Below are positions 45,579 to 54,831 of a stretch of 64,000 nt of DNA, one piece after another (position 1 is the stretch's first letter; each line of letters opens with the position of its first letter). Location of the stretch: the NCBI RefSeq assembly GCF_003752155.1, contig NZ_RJVG01000003.1, positions 124,001-188,000 of the forward strand, in the 5' to 3' direction. The stretch is from Mobilisporobacter senegalensis. Its GTDB lineage: Bacteria > Bacillota > Clostridia > Lachnospirales > Lachnospiraceae. The notes below the pieces were generated by a model. The model worked only from the letters and a program-made list of their open reading frames with translations, was not told the DNA's origin and searched no databases. The position numbers and the translations under genes were made by a program.

Positions 45579-47680
45579 AATTTTTTACAGCCTTTCATTA
45601 AATTAAGTCTATTTCTTATTAACTTTTTAGCAAAAATTTCGTGGTCAAAATGACTTTTAACAAATTCTCTTCCCAATTGGCCAAATAATTTTCGTTTCAG
45701 TTCATCATTTATTAACTCTTCTGTAGCATAAACAAGTGCTTTCACATCTCTTACCGGAATGGTAAGACCGGTAACATTAGGTATCATTCCATTCACAGGT
45801 CCTGGGATATCTGTTACGATCACAGGTATTTCCATTGCCTGTGCTTCTACTACGGACATACCAAATCCTTCTCTATAACTTGGCAGAATAAAGATATCCA
45901 TTGCCGCCATATATTTTTCAACATCAGTAACCCGGTCTGTTTTGATAATATTATCGTTTTGATAAAACCATCTTAACAAAGAAGGCTTTATTGTATTTTC
46001 TTTTTCAAGAGGGCCAACGAATAGAAGTTTTACTTTATAGTGTTTTCGTTCCAAGATCTTAAATGCCTGAAACAACTCGTTGCAGCCTTTCTCCATTCCC
46101 AGTCTTCCAACAAAACCCAATATTATATATCCATCGTCTATTTTAAAACGGTTTAAAATTTCCCGTTGATATATTGTTTTTTTATTAATATCGTATTTAT
46201 TTAAATCTACTCCTTTGGCACTGCCATTCCAGATTACATGACTTTTTCTTATAGAATAAAATCTATTTTTTCTGCAATACATCAGATTCCCATAACTATC
46301 GGGCTGGATTTGAGTTGATAGTAAACAGGTAGTTCTCTCGATTAATTGAAATAAAAAACGTTTCCATCCTTTCATCGTTACAAAAACCATTCCCCATTGG
46401 CAATATAATCTCACTTTTATTTTTGCCAGATAAGAAGCGATTGCTGAGTAAAAACTGGCATTTGGAGTGGAATATTGAACCAGGTCATAATCTTCCCTGA
46501 CAAATAAAAGATACAGATGATATAAAGCTTTTATAGATTTCAGGAAATGGATGCCTCTTGGTATAGATATATTTACTGTCTTTATATTGGGGTATTCGTT
46601 ATGCATGTAATTAATATATTCTTCTGTCATATTACATACAATTGTGATATCAAAGTTATTATCATAGTATAATTTAAAGAATGGTTTGATCCAGTTTTCA
46701 ATAGAGCTGGACATTGTTGTGACAATACAGTATTTATATCTCCTTTTACTTTGATTTACATTGATATGTTTCTTGTTTTGAATATAGTTTAAAAGATTAC
46801 TATATATGAGTTCATATAATCGTTCTCTCACATTATCAGATTCATAAGAATTATGAGGGGTTATTATAACATTATCCATCTCCCATAACGGACTATCTGT
46901 GGGAAGGGGTTCCTCTTCAAAGACATCTAAAGCAGCCCCAATGAATTTCTCATTTTGTAAAGCTTTCACTAATGATGATTCATCAATAACGCTGCCACGG
47001 GATACATTTACTAATAAACAATTGTTTTTTAACCTGTTTATCCTATCCTCATTGATGAAATGATAAGTTTCTTTCGTTAATGGGAGTGTTAATATGAGAA
47101 TATCAGCCTTTTCCAATGCCATATCAACTTCTTCCATAGGATAAAATTCATGTATAGTCTCTGAATGTACATAAGTTATATCTGTACCTATAATATGAAT
47201 ATTAAAAGCGTTTAAGCGTTTTGCGACTTCTTTGCCTACATTACCAAGACCGACAATAACTGCTGTTTTTCCTGAGAGCTCCAGTACATCATGTTGTTTT
47301 ATCCATTGGTGATTATTCTGCAAACTATAAAAGGTTCTACTCTTCTTATATATTTGTAAGATCATAAGAATAACCCATTCTGCCATTGGAGCACTGTAAA
47401 CTCCTTTTGCATTTTCAATTAAGATATTCTGTGATTTTATATATTCAAGAGGGATTTTATCGTAACCGGCACTTGTTAACTGAATGAATTTTAAATTTGT
47501 AAACTTTTGAATATCATTGTATAGGAAAAGATTATTACATACTACAGTCTCTATGTCAGATACCTCTATGGTAAGAGGTAGTCTTTCTTCTTTTATATAT
47601 ATGATTTCACCGGCGGTCTCTTTTAAAGTATTTAATTGCTCTTTATTGTAATGAAAAGCCCCAGTCAATAATAATTTCAT
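45575..47680 (-). CDS. 2-hydroxyacid dehydrogenase fused to a GT4 glycosyltransferase
   Basis: 701 residues. Residues 1-308 are a D-isomer-specific 2-hydroxyacid dehydrogenase: 'VIVGLGNVGKEVAKRL' (NAD loop), 'LVNVSRGSVIDESSLV' (Arg), and 'ALDVFEEEPLPTDSPLW' (Glu) with 'NVIITPHNS' (His). All three catalytic residues are present. From about 312 a GT4 enzyme follows with 'GFVGRLGMEKGCNELFQAFK' and 'YREGFGMSVVEAQAMEIPVI'. The gene overlaps both neighbours by four bases. The two activities in one chain suggest that a 2-keto or 2-hydroxy acid is made or tuned for transfer together with a sugar, but this is inference. Confidence 0.85.
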   Translation of the reverse strand: MKLLLTGAFHYNKEQLNTLKETAGEIIYIKEERLPLTIEVSDIETVVCNNLFLYNDIQKFTNLKFIQLTSAGYDKIPLEYIKSQNILIENAKGVYSAPMAEWVILMILQIYKKSRTFYSLQNNHQWIKQHDVLELSGKTAVIVGLGNVGKEVAKRLNAFNIHIIGTDITYVHSETIHEFYPMEEVDMALEKADILILTLPLTKETYHFINEDRINRLKNNCLLVNVSRGSVIDESSLVKALQNEKFIGAALDVFEEEPLPTDSPLWEMDNVIITPHNSYESDNVRERLYELIYSNLLNYIQNKKHINVNQSKRRYKYCIVTTMSSSIENWIKPFFKLYYDNNFDITIVCNMTEEYINYMHNEYPNIKTVNISIPRGIHFLKSIKALYHLYLLFVREDYDLVQYSTPNASFYSAIASYLAKIKVRLYCQWGMVFVTMKGWKRFLFQLIERTTCLLSTQIQPDSYGNLMYCRKNRFYSIRKSHVIWNGSAKGVDLNKYDINKKTIYQREILNRFKIDDGYIILGFVGRLGMEKGCNELFQAFKILERKHYKVKLLFVGPLEKENTIKPSLLRWFYQNDNIIKTDRVTDVEKYMAAMDIFILPSYREGFGMSVVEAQAMEIPVIVTDIPGPVNGMIPNVTGLTIPVRDVKALVYATEELINDELKRKLFGQLGREFVKSHFDHEIFAKKLIRNRLNLMKGCKKL

Positions 47681-49125
47681 ATGATCTCCTTTTGTCTTTT
47701 CAAGATATTTTCTATTTGAATTACTTTCTTTTTTAAGATTCTTTGATTTTTTGCAAAATAAGAATAGTCTTTTGTAAGAATTTTTTCTTCAAAAGTTCGT
47801 ATTTCCAATACTCCTTCTTTAAATACCTTTTCAATCATATCGTATTGTAAGATCTCATTTGCATTGCAGAAACTTCTTGATAAAATGACCATGCTTGAAC
47901 CGAGTCTGTAAAATTCTCTTATAATGTATTCTGCTGGTAATGTACCATGTTTTAAACGTGCAATTCCTCCAAAGCCAAAAGGAATCCCTTTCGCCCTGAA
48001 TTTATCACAAAGGGATTCGACTGTCCCGTCTGCCAGCAAATAAAACATAAAATTCATTTTATAACCCAGATGAAGATCATTTAGTCCAATGTACATATAA
48101 TCAATCCCGGAAACGGACAGAATAGAGTCGATATTTTCTACAGCCTCAGGTGTTTCACATAAAAGGCAGGTTTTTACTCTCCCTCCTACAAGCCTGATAA
48201 AATATTCTACTTCTTTTTGGGTTTTAAAATATGGAAGCATAATGATGTCTGCTCCATATTCAATTATCTGATTAATTTCATTTTCAGAATCCGGATGGAT
48301 TGGATTTACTCTTACAATTATCTTTGCCTGTGATAATATATTTTTTATTTTTTTTACATCTTCTCTTTCATGGTGTGAGATCACTGTATCCAGATGCCCT
48401 TGCCTTTTTTCTTTTCCTATAATTTCAAGATCAATAAAAATCCAGTCTACGCCGCTATTTTCTGCTATTTTGGCGATGGCTTCATCGTTTGTTATGTACA
48501 TAAGTTTTAAAGACATTTTTTCTGCTTTACTTTTTACTGTCTCTTCAATATTCAGATTGTTTGACATGGTCAATCCTTTGATTAATGTAAGCAATAAGAT
48601 TTTTATATCAAAAAGAAAGGATATTTTATTAACATATTCATTATCAAGTTCAATCCTTATATTCCAATCCAGGTCTTTTCTGCCGTTAACCTGGGCCCAG
48701 CCTGTGATTCCGGGAAGTACAGAAAATCTTTTTCTTTGCATAATCGTATATTCATTAAATTTCCATGGATGATATGTAAGCGGTGGTCTTGGGCCGATAA
48801 AGGACATGTCACCCTTAAAGATATTAATTAATTGAGGGAGTTCATCAATGCTGGTCAATCGTATGAATTTACCAACATTGGTAACCCTATTGTCTCCTTT
48901 TTTCTCATATACACCTTCTTTTTCGGCTCCGATAATCATGGAACGAAATTTATACATTGTAAAGACCCTGCCATTTAGGCCTAATCGTGGCTGTTTATAA
49001 ATAATGGGACCTTTTGATTCTAATCGGACAGCAATCGAAATAACTACGAAAAGTGGAAGTAAAATGACCAATCCCAATAAAGAAAATATAATATCAAAGT
49101 ATCTCTTTATTCTTTTATATTCCAT
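47677..49125 (-). CDS. Undecaprenyl-phosphate sugar-phosphate transferase fused to an HpcH/HpaI-type aldolase
   Basis: 482 residues. Residues 1-190 are a bacterial sugar transferase: one membrane helix (13-35), 'KQPRLGLNGRVFTMYKFRSM', 'TSIDELPQLINIFKGDMSFI' followed by 'GPRPP', and 'GITGWAQVNGR'. This enzyme starts the repeat unit by loading a sugar phosphate on undecaprenyl phosphate. Residues 205-440 look like the HpcH/HpaI aldolase/citrate-lyase fold ('GVDWIFIDLEIIGK', 'RVNPIHPDSENEI', 'LLCETPEAVENIDSI'), which forms or splits carbon-carbon bonds of 2-keto acids. A 40-residue helical tail ends it. GAGAGGAG precedes the ATG. Confidence 0.85.
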   Translation of the reverse strand: MEYKRIKRYFDIIFSLLGLVILLPLFVVISIAVRLESKGPIIYKQPRLGLNGRVFTMYKFRSMIIGAEKEGVYEKKGDNRVTNVGKFIRLTSIDELPQLINIFKGDMSFIGPRPPLTYHPWKFNEYTIMQRKRFSVLPGITGWAQVNGRKDLDWNIRIELDNEYVNKISFLFDIKILLLTLIKGLTMSNNLNIEETVKSKAEKMSLKLMYITNDEAIAKIAENSGVDWIFIDLEIIGKEKRQGHLDTVISHHEREDVKKIKNILSQAKIIVRVNPIHPDSENEINQIIEYGADIIMLPYFKTQKEVEYFIRLVGGRVKTCLLCETPEAVENIDSILSVSGIDYMYIGLNDLHLGYKMNFMFYLLADGTVESLCDKFRAKGIPFGFGGIARLKHGTLPAEYIIREFYRLGSSMVILSRSFCNANEILQYDMIEKVFKEGVLEIRTFEEKILTKDYSYFAKNQRILKKKVIQIENILKRQKEII

Positions 49126-49222
49126 AATATAAGAGAACTCCTCTCATGTCGTCATAGTTTTAATATATGAAAGGTTTTTTATTTAGTACCTGATTTGATT
49201 ATTCCAGATTTTGATTATAATG

Positions 49223-49258
49223 AAAAAGGACTGTCATAATTTTGAGACAGTCCTTTTA
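49223..49258 (-). terminator. Internal terminator of the capsule locus
   Basis: AAAAGGACTGTC and GACAGTCCTTTTT form a 12-bp stem with a ten-base loop, between the membrane dehydratase stop (49262) and the sugar-transferase gene start (49125). It would cut off the synthesis genes unless read through or served by a second promoter. Confidence 0.75.
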
Positions 49259-49261
49259 ATA

Positions 49262-51094
49262 CTATAATAATTTAAATGTTGGAACGGTATTTATTAAAGC
49301 CTGTTGGATGATTTCTATATTCTTTGTTTCCAGAGCAGTTCTTAAAACTTCCATTTTTCTTTCGATAACATCGGATGAGATGGCTTCATGTTTTTCGATA
49401 AATATCTTTGCATTTTCTGTTTCGGAGAGCTCATCTTTCTTCATTAAGAGTTCTTCATTTAATTTTTCTCCCTGCCGTATCCCAATTTCTTTTATAGGTA
49501 TTTGTGTATAAGGAATATACCCCATGATCTTTATTAAATTCTCCGCTAAAGTTAAAATATTCACCGGCTGCCCCATATCCAAAACATAAGTTTCTGATTG
49601 TGATTTCATGGAGCAGGCTCTCAAGACAAGCTGAGCTGCTTCTGGTATGGTCATAAAGTAACGATATGCTCTTTTATCAGTTATTGTTACAGGTCCTCCC
49701 TGCTCAATCTGTCGTTTAAATAAAGGAATCACGGAACCATTAGAACCTAAAACATTACCAAAACGGACGGTGACATAATTTGTGCTGCTGATATTTTTCA
49801 TACTCTGAACTATCATTTCGCAAAATCTTTTACTAGCGCCCATCATACTTGTTGGATTGACCGCTTTGTCCGTAGAAATAAGGACAAATTTCTCGACTTT
49901 AAAACGATTTGCTGCCTGAACAGTATTGTATGTTCCAAAGATATTGTTTTTTATGGCTTCATCCGGACTATCTTCCATAAATGGAACATGCTTATGAGCT
50001 GCAGCATGAAAAACAATTTCTGGTTGATACCGTTCAAATAAAAGTTCTAATTTTTCCTTATCCTGAACGGATGCGATTTCTACCGTTAAATTTAATGTTT
50101 CTTTATATTTGGCGATTAATTCCTGTTGGATTTCATATGCATTATTTTCATAGTTATCAATAATGATCAGATGAGCAGGATGAGTTTTTGCAATCTGTCT
50201 GCATAGTTCGGAACCAATGGATCCGCCGCCACCTGTTACCACGATTATTTTATTGTTAAGATACGAATTTATTTCTGACTCGTCAAAAGAAACGGATTCT
50301 CTTCCAAGGAGTTCATTCACGTTAAATTCACGAGCTGAAGATAATAAATTTGAACCGTTTTGAAGTATTGATATTAAGTCTGGAAGTACTTTCACTGCTA
50401 TATTAGATTTTGAAACAATTTCCAGGATTTCGTTTTTTCTCTCCTCTGTAAGAGATGGTATGGCAATGATTACTTCCCTTACCTGAGTATTTTGAATTAA
50501 TTCATTGAATTTATCAATAGGACCAGATACTTTCACTCCTCTGATCTTCTTCCCTATCTTATCTAAATCATCGTCAAAAAAGCAATGAACATGATAATCG
50601 GATTTGGTATTATAAATTATTTCATTTAATAATAGTACACCTGCACTTCCTGCACCGATAATGGCTAACGGCAATTTTGTTTTTGAAATGCGGAATAGAT
50701 ATACCCGGTATTTTCTATAAATGAAACGTATTAATAACATCAAAAGTATTGAAACTGCACAGGAAGCTACGGAAAAAATCAGTGTTGTCTTATACATGAA
50801 AAGTATGTTATTTATTAAGGTGTAAAACAAATATCCGGCTAATACACCCAGCATTAATTTTACATATTCACCACTTTCAGCATATTTCCATATATTTTGA
50901 TAACTTCTTAAAAGAAATTGGCATATTGAAATACTTAATATAAGTAAAATCATATGTGTGAAAAATATATTCATACTCTGATTATTAATATTGCTACCAT
51001 TTGGTATTAAATAATAGAGGATAAAACAGGTTATAAATATAATTAAAATATCTATGATAAAAATAATTTGAGTTCGAAATTTTTTAGTAATCAT
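49262..51094 (-). CDS. Membrane-bound nucleotide-sugar 4,6-dehydratase (CapD/PglF/FlaA1-like)
   Basis: 610 residues. Four membrane helices (about 8-29, 44-64, 78-100, 105-125) are followed by a CoA-binding-like domain ('AIIGAGSAGVLLLNEI') and the dehydratase domain: 'VTGGGGSIGSELCRQI', 'FHAAAHKHVPFMEDSP', 'STDKAVNPTSMMGASKR' with Met in place of Tyr. It makes UDP-4-keto-6-deoxy-GlcNAc at the membrane. Together with CapE there are two 4,6-dehydratases in the locus, so probably two deoxysugars are made. Confidence 0.88.
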   Translation of the reverse strand: MITKKFRTQIIFIIDILIIFITCFILYYLIPNGSNINNQSMNIFFTHMILLILSISICQFLLRSYQNIWKYAESGEYVKLMLGVLAGYLFYTLINNILFMYKTTLIFSVASCAVSILLMLLIRFIYRKYRVYLFRISKTKLPLAIIGAGSAGVLLLNEIIYNTKSDYHVHCFFDDDLDKIGKKIRGVKVSGPIDKFNELIQNTQVREVIIAIPSLTEERKNEILEIVSKSNIAVKVLPDLISILQNGSNLLSSAREFNVNELLGRESVSFDESEINSYLNNKIIVVTGGGGSIGSELCRQIAKTHPAHLIIIDNYENNAYEIQQELIAKYKETLNLTVEIASVQDKEKLELLFERYQPEIVFHAAAHKHVPFMEDSPDEAIKNNIFGTYNTVQAANRFKVEKFVLISTDKAVNPTSMMGASKRFCEMIVQSMKNISSTNYVTVRFGNVLGSNGSVIPLFKRQIEQGGPVTITDKRAYRYFMTIPEAAQLVLRACSMKSQSETYVLDMGQPVNILTLAENLIKIMGYIPYTQIPIKEIGIRQGEKLNEELLMKKDELSETENAKIFIEKHEAISSDVIERKMEVLRTALETKNIEIIQQALINTVPTFKLL

Positions 51095-51106
51095 TTATTC
51101 ACTTCC

Positions 51107-51829
51107 TTAAAATCCTCGATGACCTATTCTATTTCTGACTTCGGTTCCTTTTATAACGCATTCTGCCTTATGTTGCAATTCAGAACAATAATTTTTTCCT
51201 AATTTTTGCTCTATAATATCAAATGCAACTGTATAAATGGGAGGTCTGTATGTCATATTATGACAGTCACTCCCTAATACATCTATTAAGTCTTTTTTGA
51301 TATAATGAAGTGCTTTTCTTCTATTTTTTTTCTCTATGATCGTATTCGTATTTATCTGGATAACGCATCCCAAATCAATTAATTTTTTAATTTGTTTTTT
51401 ATGGTTCCAAAGTGGTCTATATCTTTCTATATGGGCAATAATAGGAATAATATTGTAATAACCCATTAATTTTTCAATCATATTGAAATCGTGGTCTTCC
51501 CAATGCTTATCATATGGAAATTCTAAAAGCAGATATTTTGTATTATTAATACATAGCTGGCTTAAATCTGGATATTGAAATAAAAAATCATGAAACATTG
51601 TCTCGCTGCCAACATATAATTTGATTTTTGAATCCTTCAATAAATGAAATGATTTGGTTCTCATATTTAGAAATTCTTCCAGGGTATTTCGGGTAGGATC
51701 AAAATGAGGAGAACAAACGGCAGAAGTAACCTGTTGTAAATATAAACACTCCGTCATTTTTATTGCTTCTGTCAAATCTTTCGCACCATCATCTATATAC
51801 GGCAAAATATGAGTATGAATATCAATCAT
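51107..51829 (-). CDS. CpsB/YwqE-type tyrosine-protein phosphatase (PHP family)
   Basis: 240 residues from the ATG at 51829 ('MIDIHTHILPYIDDGAKDLT'), inside the end of the kinase gene (8-base overlap). The PHP metal-binding motifs are seen: 'DIHTHILP', 'SPHFDP', 'IAHIERYRP' and 'LGSDCHN'. It removes phosphate from the tyrosine cluster of the CpsCD kinase and so sets chain length or output. A longer frame to 51901 overlaps the kinase further and lacks a ribosome site. Confidence 0.86.
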   Translation of the reverse strand: MIDIHTHILPYIDDGAKDLTEAIKMTECLYLQQVTSAVCSPHFDPTRNTLEEFLNMRTKSFHLLKDSKIKLYVGSETMFHDFLFQYPDLSQLCINNTKYLLLEFPYDKHWEDHDFNMIEKLMGYYNIIPIIAHIERYRPLWNHKKQIKKLIDLGCVIQINTNTIIEKKNRRKALHYIKKDLIDVLGSDCHNMTYRPPIYTVAFDIIEQKLGKNYCSELQHKAECVIKGTEVRNRIGHRGF

Positions 51830-53225
51830 TGCTATCACCATACTGATAGTAATAATATTTTGACTTCTTTGTCTGGTTGATTGAGACGCCATTAATAACA
51901 AATCCCAGTATATTTCCCTGTGATAATCGGAATTTTTCTAAGGCATTAGATACATTAGGGTGTGATGTAACCCCTTCTCTTACAACAATTATCAAACCAT
52001 CAGATAATTTAACTAAACTTAAGGAATCTGATAGAACATTAACTGGCGGAGTATCAAATATGATATAATCATAATCTTTTTCAAGGACATTAATTAGTTC
52101 TTCCATGTGGCTGCTGGATAAAAGCTCAGATGGATTTGGAGAGATCGAGCCTATGGTAATTATATTTAAATTCTCATAGGAAGTTTTCCGAATAACATTT
52201 GTCAATTCAGCCATACCCGATAAAACATCACTTAATCCTGGTTTATATTTTAAATTGAAATAGTTGTGTATCTTACCTTTTCTTAAATCACAGTCTATTA
52301 ATAATACTTTTGAACCGGTTTGTGATATTGTAATCCCTAAATTAATACTGGTGGTACTTTTGCCTTCCTCAGGAACCGGACTGCTTACAATAATTTTTTT
52401 GCACTGATCTTTCAACAATGTAAATCTTAAATTTGTCCTCAAAGATTTATAAGATTCAGTAATGATAAATTTAGAATTATCCATAAGCTCTCGCTCTGTC
52501 TTTGAAAACTTCTTATATTTTAATAAAAATGGGAAATATCTTTTATATAATTGCTTCTCCTTATACCCATTAAAATTAGGGATTTCTCCAAGTACTGGTA
52601 ATTGATAATTTGTTATCAGTTCTTCTTTCTCTTTTATATTCACATCAAAAATTTCCCATAAAAATGAAAAAATAATTGAAAGAACGAGCCCCAGCATTCC
52701 ACCAATCAATGTATTCTTTAAAATATTTGGACTGGAAGGTTTTGTTGGTACACTTACCGGATCAACTACGCTTATCTGTGCAGACGGCTTAATACTCTTA
52801 ATTAGTTGAGGCGCGATTCTTTGCATTGTTTCAACTAAAGTATAAGAGTCTCTTGCACTGCTGGATGTAACACTAATTTGAAATATTTCAGTATTATTGA
52901 TTGTTTTAATTGTAGTCATATGTTTAAGTTCATTGATTGAATAATTAAGATTGCTTTCTTCCTGTATATCATGATAGAAAACATTTGTATTTAAAAAATT
53001 AATATATGTTGTAACAACTTTTTGTGCATAATTCAACTCATTTAAATTCAATGAAGCTTCTGTATCATCTGGAATGACGTATAGCTGTACATAAGCTGTA
53101 TACGAAGGATTTATTATATATCTACTAAATATGAAGGATATTAATAATCCAGCAAATAAACAAAGAATAATCCATATTAACCTTTTTAATATTAATTTTA
53201 TAATTTCTTTTACTGTAAACTCCAT
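51822..53225 (-). CDS. Fused Wzz-type chain-length regulator and BY-kinase (CpsC-CpsD)
   Basis: 467 residues from the ATG at 53225 (GGAGG ten bases upstream). The Wzz half has membrane helices near 17-36 and 168-190 with the Pro-rich 'VPTKPSSPN' before the second. The kinase half has Walker A 'SPVPEEGKSTTSIN', Walker A' 'VLLIDCDLRKG' and Walker B 'YIIFDTPP', and ends in a tyrosine cluster ('KSKYYYYQYGD'). In most Gram-positives CpsC and CpsD are separate; here they are one chain, as in proteobacterial Wzc. First gene of the capsule locus. Confidence 0.88.
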   Translation of the reverse strand: MEFTVKEIIKLILKRLIWIILCLFAGLLISFIFSRYIINPSYTAYVQLYVIPDDTEASLNLNELNYAQKVVTTYINFLNTNVFYHDIQEESNLNYSINELKHMTTIKTINNTEIFQISVTSSSARDSYTLVETMQRIAPQLIKSIKPSAQISVVDPVSVPTKPSSPNILKNTLIGGMLGLVLSIIFSFLWEIFDVNIKEKEELITNYQLPVLGEIPNFNGYKEKQLYKRYFPFLLKYKKFSKTERELMDNSKFIITESYKSLRTNLRFTLLKDQCKKIIVSSPVPEEGKSTTSINLGITISQTGSKVLLIDCDLRKGKIHNYFNLKYKPGLSDVLSGMAELTNVIRKTSYENLNIITIGSISPNPSELLSSSHMEELINVLEKDYDYIIFDTPPVNVLSDSLSLVKLSDGLIIVVREGVTSHPNVSNALEKFRLSQGNILGFVINGVSINQTKKSKYYYYQYGDSND

Positions 53226-53329
53226 TCTGCAAGTCCTCCAATATCGCATTTATTCATATTCCATATCTTATAGTTATAATATGTCGATAAAATAGTTAAG
53301 TGCTAATGAGATTTAAAACAGAATAACAA

Positions 53330-53374
53330 AAAGCTTCCATTATGAAATCGGAATAATTTCATAATGGAAGCTTT
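53330..53374 (-). terminator. Terminator between the MATE gene and the capsule locus
   Basis: AAAGCTTCCATTATGAAAT and ATTTCATAATGGAAGCTTT form a perfect 19-bp stem with a seven-base loop, 22 bases after the MATE stop. It insulates the capsule promoter region (53230-53330). Confidence 0.85.
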
Positions 53375-53395
53375 CCTTAGTATAAAATAATACAA

Positions 53396-54703
53396 TTATT
53401 TTCTTATAAATAATTTTCCCATATTCCATAATGTAATGAAACAGGTAATGAATTCTGTACATGCAAAAGCCAGCCAGACACCATTCATTTTAAAGAAATA
53501 TGATAATATGAAAGCAAAAGGGACGATGGCAAAGAGGCCTCTTGTTAATGATATCATTAATGCACTCATTGGTTTTTCAACGGAACTTAAAAATGCTGTT
53601 AATACAACATTAAATCCGGCAAAAAAGAAACCAATAAAATAGAAACGAAGTCCTCTTGAAGCAAAATCTGATAAAGCAGAGATATTATCTTTATTAAAGA
53701 TAGATGCAAGTTCCCCGTTAAATATAAATACAAAAATATACATAACTATTGACAGAATCATGGTTAAAATAATTGTATACCGTAATATTTTTTGTATGAG
53801 AATATGATCTCTTATCCCATGATATTTACTGACCAAAGGCTGTATTCCCTGCGCTATTCCTGTAAATATGGCAATTGCCACCAGTGCAAGATTGGCTACT
53901 ATTCCATAGGCAGCGATTCCTATATTGCCTTCTATATTTAATATAAGGAGATTAAATACAATTAAGACAACACCTGAAGATACTTCTGTAACAAAAGCTG
54001 AAAGACCAAGTTGAAATATATCTGACACTCTGGATAACTGGAATTTACATTTGATAAAATGAAATTGATTTTGTTTTTTGATCATGTGAGTGGTCAATAT
54101 TAAAATACTAATGATTGGCGCAAGACCAGTTGCAAACGCTGCCCCAAACATCCCCATATTTAATGGGAATATAAAGATATAATCAAGTACGATATTTGAG
54201 AAACTGCCTATTAACATGCCTGCCATTGATAATTTGGGGCTGCCGTCATTCCGAACAAAGGCAACCAGTATATTATTCAGTAAAAAAAAAGGAGCAAAGC
54301 AAAATATGGTTTTAATATAGACGTTAGTCATGGCAAATATATTATCACTGGCACCTAACAAGCGGCTCAGGTAGGAGGAACCAAATACTCCCAGTACAAG
54401 GAACAGGAAACCTGATATGAAACCAAGAAGTATTCCGTGAGTAAAAGCTATATTTGCTTTCTCTTCTTCTTTTTGTGCTCTTAATATGGAATATCTGGTT
54501 GCACTGCCGATTCCTATCATTAATCCGGTTCCGCTAATGAAGCTGTAGACAGATATAGCAATATTAAGTGCAGTCAGACCATCTGCTCCAAGACCATTTG
54601 ACACGAAAAATGTATCAGCGAGAATATAACAGGATAGGCCGATCATCCCTAATACATTCGAGATTACGTACTTTAAAAATGTGAATAATACTGTGTTTTT
54701 CAT
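53396..54703 (-). CDS. MATE-family multidrug/cation exporter (MepA-like)
   Basis: 435 residues from the ATG at 54703 (GGAGG nine bases upstream; the longer frame to 54778 runs into the leader hairpin). Twelve membrane helices. 'YILADTFFVSNGLGADGLTA' near 22-41, with the acidic residue of helix 1 as in MepA, and 'GIAQGIQPLVSKYHG' in the second half. MATE pumps use H+ or Na+ gradients to export cations. The leader matches a guanidine-IV type switch, which suggests that guanidinium export or related cation export is the job. Confidence 0.85.
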   Translation of the reverse strand: MKNTVLFTFLKYVISNVLGMIGLSCYILADTFFVSNGLGADGLTALNIAISVYSFISGTGLMIGIGSATRYSILRAQKEEEKANIAFTHGILLGFISGFLFLVLGVFGSSYLSRLLGASDNIFAMTNVYIKTIFCFAPFFLLNNILVAFVRNDGSPKLSMAGMLIGSFSNIVLDYIFIFPLNMGMFGAAFATGLAPIISILILTTHMIKKQNQFHFIKCKFQLSRVSDIFQLGLSAFVTEVSSGVVLIVFNLLILNIEGNIGIAAYGIVANLALVAIAIFTGIAQGIQPLVSKYHGIRDHILIQKILRYTIILTMILSIVMYIFVFIFNGELASIFNKDNISALSDFASRGLRFYFIGFFFAGFNVVLTAFLSSVEKPMSALMISLTRGLFAIVPFAFILSYFFKMNGVWLAFACTEFITCFITLWNMGKLFIRK

Positions 54704-54723
54704 AAGTTGTCCTCCAAGCCAAT

Positions 54724-54814
54724 AAAAAAGTGCCCATACACCATCCCTACTAAGACCTACAGGAATGGGTCTGAACACTTATAATTCTCATTACCCGGTG
54801 GCAATGAGATAAGT
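54724..54814 (-). promoter_or_regulatory. Candidate guanidine-IV (mepA motif) riboswitch with terminator
   Basis: Minus-strand leader. Hairpin 1 (54814-54777) has the stem ACTTAT-CTCATT / AATGAG-ATAAGT and loop GCCACCGGGT. GGGT in the loop (54796-54793) can pair with ACCC downstream (54770-54767), a pseudoknot. The 3' strand of hairpin 1 and the ACCC also belong to a long terminator hairpin ending in six U (54781-54724), so the two structures exclude each other. MATE transporters of clostridia are the known genes under guanidine-IV switches. I did not have the motif model to compare. Confidence 0.7.
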
Positions 54815-54831
54815 TTTAATATTATTTTAGA

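Noticed and set aside
53230-53330. Clear promoter for the capsule locus
   Set aside because: Only weak -10/-35 pairs (for example TTAGCA with CATATT) were found; not strong enough to list.
54704-54778. Longer N-terminus of the MATE protein
   Set aside because: These codons overlap the leader terminator hairpin; the ATG at 54703 has a proper GGAGG and begins the usual first helix.
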